Below are positions 14,368 to 23,632 of a DNA stretch of 64,000 nucleotides, one piece after another. The position numbers were made by a program, and so were the translations under genes. Each line of letters starts with the position of its first letter. Within the stretch, counting starts at the first letter, position 1. The stretch comes from JACCXG01 sp963785755. GTDB taxonomy: Bacteria; Acidobacteriota; Vicinamibacteria; Vicinamibacterales; 2-12-FULL-66-21. The notes under the pieces were generated by a model. That model did not search any database, was not told the DNA's origin, and saw only the letters and a list, made by a program, of their open reading frames with translations. The stretch is from the NCBI GenBank assembly GCA_963785755.1, contig CAWAXG010000002.1, forward strand, positions 1 to 64,000, written 5' to 3'.

Positions 14368-17214
14368 CCCCCCGTCGAGGGACGAGCGGAGTCGAGACGT
14401 GACTGGAGACCGGACATTCGAGCGCGCCTGTCGCAACTCTCGATCGCGCCGTCGCGCGAAGCCGAGATCGTGGAGGAGCTGACGCAACACCTCGACGATC
14501 GCTGGCGCGAGCTCATGGCGCGTGGCGAGACGCCGGACGGCGCCGCGCGCATCGCCAGGACCGAATTCAGCGGCGCCCGGCTCGAAGCCCTCCTCGGAAC
14601 CCTGCGCCAGGCGCACTGGCGCGAAACGCCGCCGCCGGGTCCGGCGCGCGCCTTCTCGCTCGACAGCGCGCTGATCGATCTGCGTCACGCCATCCGGGCA
14701 CTGAGGGCAACGCCCAGCTTCACGCTCGGCGCGCTTCTCGTGCTGGCGCTCGGCACGGGCGCCACCACCGCGATCTTCTCGGTCGTTGACGCGGTTGCGC
14801 TTCGTCCGCTGCCGTTTCCCGATCCCAACCGCATCGTCGCGGTGGGGCTGCGCGCGGACTCGGCTGTCGGCGGCCCTGGGGGACCACAGCGGCCGGGGCC
14901 GGGTGGGCCCGTGCCTGGCGGAGGGCCGCAGCGACCTCCGCAGCCGCAATGGGCCATGCCCGGTGCCAAGCTGCCCGAGCCGGACGCCCTGATGAACGTC
15001 ACGTCTCAAAACTATCTGGACTGGGCGGCTCAGCAACACGTCTTCGAGTCCATGGCGGCCATCGTTGACACCGGCGACACCGTCCTTCAACGTCCGGACG
15101 CCGAACTCGAGATCGTGAAAGGCCAACGCGTCACGGCGAGTTTCTTCGACGTGCTGCGCGCGCGGCCAATGCTGGGTGCGGCCTTCACGTCACAGAATGA
15201 ACTCGCAGGCAGCGACCGCGTGGTCGTGGTGAGCCATGGTTTCTGGCAGCGGTACTTCGGCGGCGATCCCTCAGCCGTTGGCCGCTCCCTCGTGCTCAAT
15301 GACGAGGCCTACACGACCGTGGGGGTGATGCCGGCGAGGTTCTCCTATCCGCCCGGTTCGTCGCAGCCAGCCGATTTCTGGACGCCCTGGGTGGCTCCGC
15401 AGGCTCCAGTCGGCGGTGGAGGCGGAGCCCGCGCATTGGGGGGCGGGGTACAAGCCATTGCGCGCCTCGAGTCGGATGTGTCACTCGACCAGGCACAGGC
15501 GCAGATGTCGCAGGTCGCGGCGAGGATCGCCGCTGCCAATTCCGCGACCGACAGCGGCCGCCGCATTGGCATTCGGCCGCTTCGCGATCACCTCGTCGGC
15601 AGCACCACGCGGTCGTGGATGCTCATGCTCCTTGCCGCGGTGGGTATCGTGCTGCTCATCGCGTGCGCGAACGTCGCGAACCTGTGGCTGGCGCGGGCCT
15701 CCGGGCAGCAGCGCGATGCCGCTGTGCGTGCGGCACTCGGCGCCAGTCGTGGCCGACTCGTACAGCGCGTGCTGATCGAGAGCCTCGTCGTGTCGTTAGC
15801 GGGAACCATCGTCGGTCTCGTCGTTGCCTGGGTATGCGTTCGCGTGCTTGCGACCGCTTTGCCCGAAAACCTCGCGCGCGTGGCCACCATCGGCATCGAT
15901 ACGCGCGTGCTCGCGGTCGCGGCTGTTGCCGCGCTGGTGACGGGACTCGTCTCGGGCCTCGGTCCGGCGCTGCAGGGATCCAGTCCCGCGCTCTCAACCG
16001 CGCTCACCGAGAGCACCCGTGGCGGCGGCACGACCCGCGGCCGTCGCCGCGCCCGTGCGGTGCTTGTCGTCGCCGAGGTCGCGCTGGCCGTCGTGCTCCT
16101 CGTTGGCGCGTCGCTCTTCATCGGCAGCTTCGTCAACGTGATGCGAGTCGATTCCGGCTTCCGGAGCGACCGCGTGCTGACGGCGTATGTTCTTCCGCGC
16201 ACGAGTCCCGGATCGGCGCCGCCCGATCTCCGCCCGGCCTATGCCGACATCGTCGATCGCGCGCGGCGGTTGCCGGGCGTGATCGATGCTGCCGCGGCAT
16301 CGGGCATTCCCCTGCGCGTGAATATGCGTATCGATGCGCTGCGGGCGCCAGGCCAGCCGATCGACATCAACAAGATCGTGAGCCTCAAGGCCGTCACCGC
16401 CGGTTACCACCGGACGCTTTCGATCCCCCTCAGGAGCGGCCGGTATTTCACTGACGATGATCGTGAAGGAGCGGAAGCCGTTGTCATCCTCAGCGACGCG
16501 GCGACGCGCATGTTCTTTGGCGGCGACGACCCACTCGGACGCACGGTCGTCGTCGTCGGCGGCGGCGACGACGAGCGTCGCGTCGTGGGGGTCGTGGCCA
16601 ACGTGCGGCAGGCGGGCCTCGAGGTCAGCCCGGGTCCCGAGGTCTACCTTCCAATGGCGCAGACTCGCAGCCAATCCAACGGCTTCGTCCTCCTTCATAC
16701 GAGCGGCGATCCGAACGATGCGCTGCCGGCGCTCCGCACTGTCGTCGCACAGGTGCTGCCGCAGCAGCCGCTGCGCCAGATCGCACGGCTGGACGACCTC
16801 GTGGCCGCCCAGACCGCCGAGCGTCGGCTGAACATGTTGATGTTCGGCCTCTTCGGCGTCCTCGGCCTGACGATCGCGGCCGTCGGCCTCTTCGGCGTCA
16901 TGGCGTATCTGGTGTCGCAGCAGACGAGAGACATCGGCATCCGCATGGCGCTCGGCGCGACACGATCGCGCATCGTCGCCCGCGTACTCGGTCACGCTGG
17001 CGGGCTCGTGGTCGCAGGGCTGGTCGTCGGCGCTCTCGCGGCATGGTCGTTGTCGAACCTGGCCGGTCAGTTCCTGTTCGGCCTCGACCCAACGGACGTT
17101 CGAGCCTACGCCGTGGCGATGACCACACTGCTTGCGGCGGCGCTCCTCGCCACCGCGCTCCCTGCCCGGCGCGCCGCCACCATCAGTCCAATCGAGGCGC
17201 TGCGAAATGAGTAG
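14360..17214 (+). CDS. ADOP-type ABC transporter permease (MacB/FtsX fold)
   Basis: A roughly 940-residue duplicated orphan permease. An N-terminal prefix domain (ARLSQLSIAPSREAEIVEEL, TQHLDDRWRELMARGET) precedes FTLGALLVLALGTGATTAIF and a MacB-type periplasmic core. The first FtsX domain has LIACANVANLWLARASGQQR. A second MacB/FtsX half ends TISPIEALRNE. A Gly/Pro/Gln-rich insert lies at about 14865-14950. The start ATG 14360 overlaps padR, but its frame switches near 14390-14400 to the frame that is open from 14368 and uninterrupted to 17214. So either one base is lost there, or translation starts at 14470 (GTG), losing part of the prefix. No ATPase gene is adjacent, as usual for ADOPs. The transported substrate is unknown. 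Confidence 0.85.
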
Positions 17215-17343
17215 CTGAACGGCAAGGAGGTTTCGGCGAGGTCCTTCACCAGCTTGCGGTTGGTATCTGGTTACCGGGTCAGACGCGCCGAAGCCGCATC
17301 GCCGCCCGCGGCGCCGTGACGGGCGAGCCTCCTGGACGAAGAA

Positions 17344-17593
17344 CACGAGACGCGGATATGCGCGGATCTGCAGCGGTCGTGCACGCCGGCTGCAAGCAGC
17401 TGCAAGCCGGCGTGTCGTGAACGGGAACCCGGGCCACGCACAAACCGGCCTGCCGCTCTCCGCCGGCTTGTGCGTGTCCCGGCTTCCCGCTCACACCCGC
17501 GCTACGCGCGGGCACGACCGCTCGCCACCCGCAGATGGGCGCGCTCGCCCGCGTCGCATGATCCGCGGAGATCCGCGTCGATCCGCGACTCGT
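17344..17593. mobile_element. MITE-like element, copy 1, imperfect terminal inverted repeats
   Basis: About 250 bases bounded by imperfect inverted repeats of roughly 30-35 bases built from CGCGGAT units (left ACGAGACGCGGATATGCGCG; right arm ends GATCCGCGACTCGT). Interior landmarks (GCAGCGGTCGTG near the left end, CGCTACGCGCGG, CACGACCGCT, GCGCTCGCCC near the right end) appear in the same order in the copy at 38497-38767. There is no coding capacity. It is probably non-autonomous or a REPIN-like palindrome. The rest of the gap 17215-17343 shows nothing recognisable. Confidence 0.6.
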
Positions 17594-17710
17594 ACCGGAC
17601 AGCGGTACACCACGAGCCTCACCGTCTGCCGCGGTCACCGCGATGTTGGACGGTGGGACGCGGTAACCAGAGACTGCGGTTGTTCCGCGGATCCACCGCC
17701 GGAGTTGCGC

Positions 17711-17914
17711 TCACTTGATCACAGTGAGGAGCGGCTTTCCTTTCTCGACGATGTACGTGGCAAGCTCGGCCGCGTTGCCGGTGCCCACGTTCTTCGCGGT
17801 GTGGATCGCTCCGGCCGGGACGAACAGGACATCGCCGGCCTTGACCTTCGCCAGCTTGCCGTCGATATCCTGGTCGGCCGCGTTCAGGTCCGGCAGCTGA
17901 GGCTCACGCCTCGG
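17711..17914 (-). pseudogene. Cupin-domain protein, C-terminal fragment
   Basis: On the reverse strand QLPDLNAADQDIDGKLAKVK, then AGDVLFVPAGAIHTAKNVGT and GNAAELATYIVEKGKPLLTV, to a TGA at 17711. This is the last beta-strands of a small cupin, including the C-terminal metal-ligand His of VPAGAIHTAKN. The frame stops at 17915. Upstream a signal-peptide-like stretch (VLPVATTSVLTGLAV) is visible in another frame, but the central HxH metal site is missing. It is therefore an internally deleted or frameshifted relic. Confidence 0.55.
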
Positions 17915-18093
17915 TCAGGCGACACCCGCACGGCCAACCCTGTCAGCACGCTTGTCGTCGCAACCGGCAGGACCAAGACACACATCCCGCCGGCCGTTGG
18001 CGAAGCCCCGCGATCACGCGCAGCCTTGACACCATTACGCAAGTGATAGATTGGTGGCGCGCCTCTGAGTCACACGCCGATGCTCGAGATGTC

Positions 18094-18960
18094 ATGGACC
18101 TGAAGCAACTCGTCATCCTCACCTTGCAGGTGAGCGTGATGTCTACCGTCTTCGGCTTCGGCCTCAAGACGACGACCGGCGATTTGTCGTACCTGATTCG
18201 GCGCCCCGGCCTGCTGGCGCGGTCGCTGATCGCGATGTTCGTGGTCATGCCGGCCGCCGCCGTGCTGCTCGCGCTGCTCTTCGACTTTCCACAAACCGTG
18301 GAGAGGGCTTTGATCATCCTGTCCATTTCCCCGATGCCACCGCTGCTGCCGGTGAGGGAGATCAAGGCCGGTGGCCACGCACACTACGCGCTCGGACTGA
18401 TGGCCATTCTTGCGCTGACGGCCATTGTCGTCGTGCCGCTCGAGATACTGGTGCTCCAGGCTGTCGTCGGACGACCCCTGGAGATGGCCTTCGGCGCGGT
18501 CGCACGCGTCGTCATCGTTAGCATCCTGCTGCCGCTCGCCGTCGGCATGGCGGTGCGAGCGGCCGCGCCCGGGCTGGTTGGTTGGATCGAAAAGCCGGTC
18601 GCCCTCATCGCCAAGGTGCTGTTGGTCCTGGGTCTGGTCGCGCTGCTCGCTGCCGCCGCGCCGGCGATGTGGCAGCTCATTGGCAGCGGCACGCTCATCG
18701 CCATCATCCTCTTTCTCGGCGTGGGATTCGCCGTTGGCCACGTGCTCGGCGGGCCCGATGCCGATCATTCCGTGGTACTCGGCCTGTCCACCGCCTGCCG
18801 GCATCCAGCCGTCGCCTTGACAATCGCGGCCGCGAATTTCCCGGAGGAGCGCTTCGGCGGCACCATCCTGCTCTGCCTGCTGCTCGGCGCACTTGCGGGT
18901 ATTCCCTATCTCGCCTGGCACCGGCGGCAAGCGCGAACAGCGCCTGGACTGAACGAGTAA
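18094..18960 (+). CDS. Bile acid:sodium symporter (BASS) family transporter
   Basis: A roughly 288-residue integral membrane protein with nine or ten hydrophobic helices. Family signatures are VMSTVFGFGLKTTTGDLSYL near the N-terminus, ALIILSISPMPPLLPV (the unwound-helix region) and VLGLSTACRHPAVALTIAAA. In BASS proteins the conserved polar residues of these crossing helices bind Na+. ATG 18094 (MDLKQLVILTLQ) is preferred over 18043 because the extra 17 residues are polar and unlike the family. TTGACA at 18026 may be part of its promoter. The substrate is not predictable: bile acids, organic acids or arsenite-like anions are all handled by relatives. Confidence 0.8.
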   Translation: MDLKQLVILTLQVSVMSTVFGFGLKTTTGDLSYLIRRPGLLARSLIAMFVVMPAAAVLLALLFDFPQTVERALIILSISPMPPLLPVREIKAGGHAHYALGLMAILALTAIVVVPLEILVLQAVVGRPLEMAFGAVARVVIVSILLPLAVGMAVRAAAPGLVGWIEKPVALIAKVLLVLGLVALLAAAAPAMWQLIGSGTLIAIILFLGVGFAVGHVLGGPDADHSVVLGLSTACRHPAVALTIAAANFPEERFGGTILLCLLLGALAGIPYLAWHRRQARTAPGLNE

Positions 18961-19000
18961 ACGCGAAAGGACCAACGGAGTCCGCACGGTGTTCAGCGGG

Positions 19001-20888
19001 CTAGCGGCCGGCCGGTTGCTCTGGTGCCCCGGTGAGCAGTTCCAGGATCTCCGGGCGGTGCATTCGCTGTGCCCAGGCACGGGGTGTGGCCCACGGCTCC
19101 GCGTCCGCTTCAACGGGATCCGCACCGCGCGCGAGCAGCAGCTTCACGATCTCGACGCGCCCCCACCGGCATGCCCACCCGAGCGGCGTACTCTCGAGCA
19201 GCGCGTCGCGCACGTCGAGGACGAGCGCCGGCATCGAGCAGAATGGTGGCGAGTTGAACACCCACGCCGTGATCGCGCGCGACGACCTCATGCAGCATGG
19301 TCTGGCCGTAGTCTGACGCGCGGTGATGGGGACCGCACCGGGCCAGGATCAACCTGAAGCACTCGCAACATTCGGCCTGCTGCTGCGCGTTGTAGTCTTC
19401 ATGGCCGGGCACCGGCCGCCAGAACATCCAGAACCAGCGCGGATCATCCGGCCGCCAGTCGACATGCTCGAGCGCCATGCGGACGATCTCGGCGGAAAGC
19501 GCGCTCGCGCCGCCCCATAACAGTTGTTCCGCCACGGTCCGACCGGAGAAATCGTTCGGCTCGAGGTGAGGATCGATTTCGCCAGCCAGCATCTTGCGCG
19601 CGATGTCCGTCTGGCGCGCATAGCCCGCCGAGCCGGGATCGATCCAGCCGCCATACTGTTCGATCAACGCGATCATCTCGGGATTGCGTCCATCGTAGGC
19701 CCTGGATGCGGGCGAGCCCGAGGTCCATACGCTCGCATTCGGATCGGCGCCGCGCTCCAGCAGCACGCGCGCCATCTCGATGCGGTTCAGGACCACGGCC
19801 TGAAACAGCGGGCCGCCAGCCGACCAGGTCTGCTCGGCGAGGTGACCGATTTGCGTCCGTTCATCAGGATCGAGACCGAGGTCGAGCAAGCGGCGCAGGA
19901 CATCCGGATGGTTGCCCTTGACGGCTGCCTCCAGCACGCCCTTCCCCTCCAACTCCGGCTTCGACCGTGTCGCCAGATAGTCCCAACGGCCGAGGGCCGC
20001 AGCTGAGAGAGGACTGAGCTCGTGCGCCATGGTCGAGGAGCAGTGCAGCGACGCGCTCGAATTTCGCGTTGTCGAAGAGCCAGTCTCCGCCGTGGCCGGT
20101 GGCGGCAAAATCGAGCGGTGTCCAGCCTTGCTGCGACTTCCGGTTGACGTCCGCGCCATGATCGAGCAGCCACTTCATCGTCAGCAGCGCGCCGTGGCCC
20201 GCCATCTGGTGCAGCAACGTCAAGCCGTTGGGCGGGCACATTTCCGCCAGAACCGGGTGCTCATCGAAGACGGCGACCATCGCCTCGTCGCTGCCGCTCT
20301 GACAGGCCAGTTCGAGCTTGCGCTTGGCTTCGATCGGTCCCTTGGGCCCGCGCTCCACGCCTTCTGCGAGCCGCGTCGATGCACGTCAACGATCTCGTCG
20401 TAGCCGCGGTCGTGGGCGATGATGTACGGGCTGGTCGCGTCCCGCTTGGGCCAGATGCCGCCGTCCGTGTCGGCTCCGAATTCGAGCAGCAGCTTGGTCA
20501 TGTCGAGATCACGCCTCAGGACGGCCATGTGCAGCGCCCGCATTTCGCCGCGGCCCAGATCGACAATCTCCGGGCGTCGCGTGAGCAGATCCCGCGCCGT
20601 CTCGAGGGCGCCGCTTTCCGCGGCCTCGTGCAGCCTGGCCGCCGTGACGCCGTCGACGGCGGCCTTCAGCTTGGGCCAGCTCTCGAAGCCATAGGACCGT
20701 GCCAGCACGAACTGCGCGTCGTGAAGCGCGAACGTCTCGGGCGTGGCGGTGCGGTGATAGGCCTCGACCTCGGCCACGGCTTCAGGAGACGACGCGCGGT
20801 AGCCTTCGAGCAGTTCCTTGGCCTGTCGTTTCAGTTGATCGAGGTCGGGGTTCTCGCGCATGGCGCGAGTCGGCGGTGTGAGGCTCAT
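19001..20888 (-). CDS. Ankyrin-repeat protein, about 630 aa, three frameshifts
   Basis: Four reading-frame pieces on the reverse strand join into one ankyrin protein. It starts NPDLDQLKRQAKELLEGYRA (a cap common in acidobacterial ankyrin proteins), then ALHMAVLRRDLDMTKLLLEF. After a shift near 20360 come LTLLHQMAGHGALLTMKWLL and GWTPLDFAATGHGGDWLFDN. After another near 20025 come GVLEAAVKGNHPDVLRRLLD and FQAVVLNRIEMARVLLERGA. After one near 19215 comes STPLGWACRWGRVEIVKLLL, to 19001. The start ATG 20888 follows GGAAGGAGCTCAT, a strong Shine-Dalgarno. It is cytoplasmic by prediction. Conserved units continue through all shifts, so assembly indels are likely. It is distinct from the ankyrin protein at 7012-8301. 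Confidence 0.75.
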
Positions 20889-21143
20889 ATGAGCTCCTTC
20901 CCTGGCCGCGCGTCCGGCGCGCGTGCCGCTGGTGCCCGCCGTCCGCTGTAACGGGCAAGAAAGGAGTTCATGTCACGACTGCTGTGACGAACGATGTCGG
21001 GGTGGACGCGGTCCTTCCCGCGGACGTGGGTGGCGCCCCGAGCGCCAGGCGCAAGCATACCAAAGTGTGGTCTGCGTGATGCCGGGCGGCCCGAGCGTCG
21101 CCGTGATTTGCCGCCACCAGCAACCGGCGCGGCAACCGACAAC

Positions 21144-21236
21144 CGTAGCGCAGGTCACGGTATTTCGTGACCGAAGCAGGCTCGCACCGCTCCAAATTCT
21201 TGGAAGCAACGCTTTCCGGGTGAAAAACGGCTGAAT
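21144..21236 (+). repeat. Dispersed repeat, copy B, with 7-bp hairpin arms
   Basis: Second copy of the element at 1317-1407, same orientation, with the identical palindromic core GGTCACGGTATTTCGTGACC (21153-21172). It is followed about 95 bases later by a truncated histidine-kinase fragment, much as copy A is followed by a truncated sulfatase. The 20889-21143 stretch upstream shows no gene. Confidence 0.6.
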
Positions 21237-21332
21237 CAAATCGTCGTGCGGCGGTTCCCTTGGACGCCGAATTGCCACTGCTCAAAAACTGGCTGCTCCC
21301 GCTGTTGACGCGAAGCGGCGAAGGGTGAGGGC

Positions 21333-21491
21333 GAGGTCGTGTTGAAAGCTGAGACAATACCGTCGGACGCCGACCTGGCGTCGCAACGTGTTGCGCTGCA
21401 GATCAGCGTACGGGACACTGGAATTGGCCTCGAACAGCGAACCATCCTTGCGCGCATCGTGACGCAACTCGAAAGGACGAGCCCTTCGTGA
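21333..21491 (+). pseudogene. Histidine-kinase HATPase fragment
   Basis: In one frame: EVVLKAETIPSDADLASQRV, then ALQISVRDTGIGLEQRTILA and RIVTQLERTSPS to TGA 21489-21491. The SVRDTGIGL motif is the G1/N-G box of histidine-kinase ATPase domains, and EVVLKAE fits the strand before it. About 50 residues survive, without the N box or G2 box, and with no start. It overlaps the GTG start of the next gene by four bases. It looks like a relic left of that gene. Confidence 0.5.
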
Positions 21492-23632
21492 CACCACGGG
21501 CGGCATCCGCCGCGGGTGAGCTGAGGCGTTCGGCCCAGCTCCTGGCCCCGTTGACCGCCGCGGCGCTGATCGCTCAGCAAGTCGCGTCCAATGCGCTTCG
21601 CGACGCGCTCTTCCTCACGTGGTTTCAGGTCACGACGCTCCCGTACTTCATGGCTGCCGGGGCGGTGCTGGCGATCCCCGCGGCGGAGTCATCCGGCCGT
21701 CTTCTGGCCCGGTTCGGCCCGGCTCGCTTCGTCCCGTTCATCCTCGCCGTCAGCTCCGCGCTGTTCCTGGTGGAGTGGAGCCTGCTCAGTGGATACCCGC
21801 GCGCGGTGTCGGCGCTCGTCTACGTTCACGCCAGTGTGCTTGGCGCCATCGGCATCTCAGCGTTCTGGTCGCTGCTCAACGAGCGCTTCGACCCGCACTC
21901 GGCCAAGGCGCTGATGGCGCGTGTCGCCGCGGCGGGCGCCTTTGGCGGCCTGGCTGGAGGCGTCGGCGCGGAGCGCGTGACGGTCCTCCTGTCCCAGGGA
22001 GCGGTGTTCGGTCTGCTGGGACTGTCGGGCGCCGCGTGCGTGGCGGGTTCCGTGTTCATCGGTCGCGGCATGCCCGCGCGGCGTGGACGACCGGCGGTGC
22101 AGGAAGACCGCCGGAGCGGATGGGCCGAGATCCGGCGCGTGCCGCTGCTTCGCGATCTCGCCCTGGTGGTCGCACTCGCCGCGGCGCTCGCGGCACTGGT
22201 CGACTATGTGCTCAAGGCAGAAGTCGTCAGCTATTTTGGCAAGGGCGAGCCGCTGGTGCGTTTCTTCGGCTTCTTCTATGCCGGGACGGCCCTCGCCGCG
22301 TTCCTGCTGCAGGCCCTGCTCGGCCGCCAGATCCTCGCTCGGATCGGACTCGGCGGCTCGGTGACCAGCCACCCGCTGCTGGTGGGTGCGGCTGGTCTGG
22401 TGAGCTTCCTCGCCCCGACGCCCTGGCGCGCCATTCTTCCACGCGGCCTCGATGTGACGCTGCGCGCGTCAATCTTCCGGGCCGGCTACGAGCTCTTCTA
22501 CACGCCGCTGCCCGAGGCCGCCAAGCGAGCGGCCAAGTCGGCGGTGGACGTGAGCGCCGATTGTGTCGGGAAAGGCGCCGGCGCCGCGCTGATCGTGCTG
22601 CTCACCCGTCTGGACCCCGTGTACACATTCGTCGCCGTGAACATCGCCGGTGTGCTCACCGCCGGAATGGAGTTCACCGTGGCCCGCCGGCTGCGGGCGC
22701 AGTATGTACGCGCGCTCGAGGGAGGACTCAAACGCCAGGGCGAAGACCTCGTCCAGGGCACGCCCGCCTTCGACTTCACCGTCGCCGTCAGCATGGCGGG
22801 CATCGACGCCGCCTCGATCCGCCGCGCGCTGGACGATGTATCCGAGCGGAAGGTCGCCGCGCTCGATGATCCCGTGGTTGCGGCGATCGCCGATCTGCGC
22901 TCGGGAGATCTTCCACGGATCCGGCAGGTGCTCCGTGCTCCGCCGAGCGACCCGCTGATCATCGGGGCGCTCGTTCCACTGCTCGCGAACAAGGACCTTC
23001 TCGGGTCAGTCGTCAAGAGCCTGTCGGCGTACGGTCCGCGCGCCGCCGGCCAGCTCGTCGACGCGCTGCTCGACCCCGCGACGCCGGAGAACGTTCGCCG
23101 CCGGCTGCCCTTCGTGCTGAAGTCCTGCGCGTCGATCCGCGCACGCGATGGCCTGGTCCAGGCGCTCACCGCGTCCGGCCTCGAGGTTCGACTGCGCTGC
23201 GGACGGGCGCTCCTGGCCCTGACGGACAAACATCCCGAGCTGGCGCTCTCGCCGACCGCCGTCTATGAGGCCGTCGAACGCGAGCTCACGGTCGCAAGCG
23301 ATGATGGCGTCGCCCGCGAGCACGTCTTCAATCTCCTCTCGCTCGTGCTGGAGCGCGAGCCGGTACACGTTGCGGCGCTGGCGTTCGACTCCGGCGACAT
23401 CTACCTGCGCGGGACCGCGCTCGAATATCTCGAGACGGTCCTGCCGTCAGGGATCTTCGCCGCGCTGGTTCCACGACTCTCAGCCGTGCCCGCGCCGGTG
23501 TCCCACAAGCGCGGTGCCGCGATGGTGCGGGCGCAACTGTTGGAGGCAGGAGCCACGATCCGCATGAGTCGCAAGCAGATCAACGAGGCGCTCACCGGCC
23601 ACGACCTCGACGCCGAAGATGAGGGACGATGA
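21488..23632 (+). CDS. Npt1/Npt2-type nucleotide-translocase-like protein with HEAT-like C-terminus
   Basis: 714 residues from a GTG start. Residues about 15-415 form roughly 11-12 hydrophobic helices of the ATP:ADP antiporter/MFS type (NALRDALFLTWFQVTTLPYF, VRFFGFFYAGTALAAFLLQA, RASIFRAGYELFYTPLPEAA, KRAAKSAVDVSADCVGKGAG). Residues about 430-700 are soluble repeats of helix pairs resembling HEAT/ARM (DPLIIGALVPLLANKDLLG, AAGQLVDALLDPATPENVRR). In intracellular bacteria relatives import host ATP. In free-living bacteria such fusions are of unknown role. Its stop overlaps the following receiver-kinase gene (ATGA, 23629-23632), so the two are co-translated, suggesting a signalling link. Confidence 0.75.
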   Translation: MTPRAASAAGELRRSAQLLAPLTAAALIAQQVASNALRDALFLTWFQVTTLPYFMAAGAVLAIPAAESSGRLLARFGPARFVPFILAVSSALFLVEWSLLSGYPRAVSALVYVHASVLGAIGISAFWSLLNERFDPHSAKALMARVAAAGAFGGLAGGVGAERVTVLLSQGAVFGLLGLSGAACVAGSVFIGRGMPARRGRPAVQEDRRSGWAEIRRVPLLRDLALVVALAAALAALVDYVLKAEVVSYFGKGEPLVRFFGFFYAGTALAAFLLQALLGRQILARIGLGGSVTSHPLLVGAAGLVSFLAPTPWRAILPRGLDVTLRASIFRAGYELFYTPLPEAAKRAAKSAVDVSADCVGKGAGAALIVLLTRLDPVYTFVAVNIAGVLTAGMEFTVARRLRAQYVRALEGGLKRQGEDLVQGTPAFDFTVAVSMAGIDAASIRRALDDVSERKVAALDDPVVAAIADLRSGDLPRIRQVLRAPPSDPLIIGALVPLLANKDLLGSVVKSLSAYGPRAAGQLVDALLDPATPENVRRRLPFVLKSCASIRARDGLVQALTASGLEVRLRCGRALLALTDKHPELALSPTAVYEAVERELTVASDDGVAREHVFNLLSLVLEREPVHVAALAFDSGDIYLRGTALEYLETVLPSGIFAALVPRLSAVPAPVSHKRGAAMVRAQLLEAGATIRMSRKQINEALTGHDLDAEDEGR

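Noticed and set aside
15994..17346. Long antisense frames opposite the ADOP genes, the GSDH gene (55824-57848) and the AlkA gene (57778-58932)
   Set aside because: These are composition shadows of GC-rich coding strands: Arg/Ala/His-rich, no domains, and opposite genes with clear motifs.
17707..17915. Intact cupin gene
   Set aside because: The central HxH metal site and a start codon are absent in this frame; only the C-terminal strands remain.
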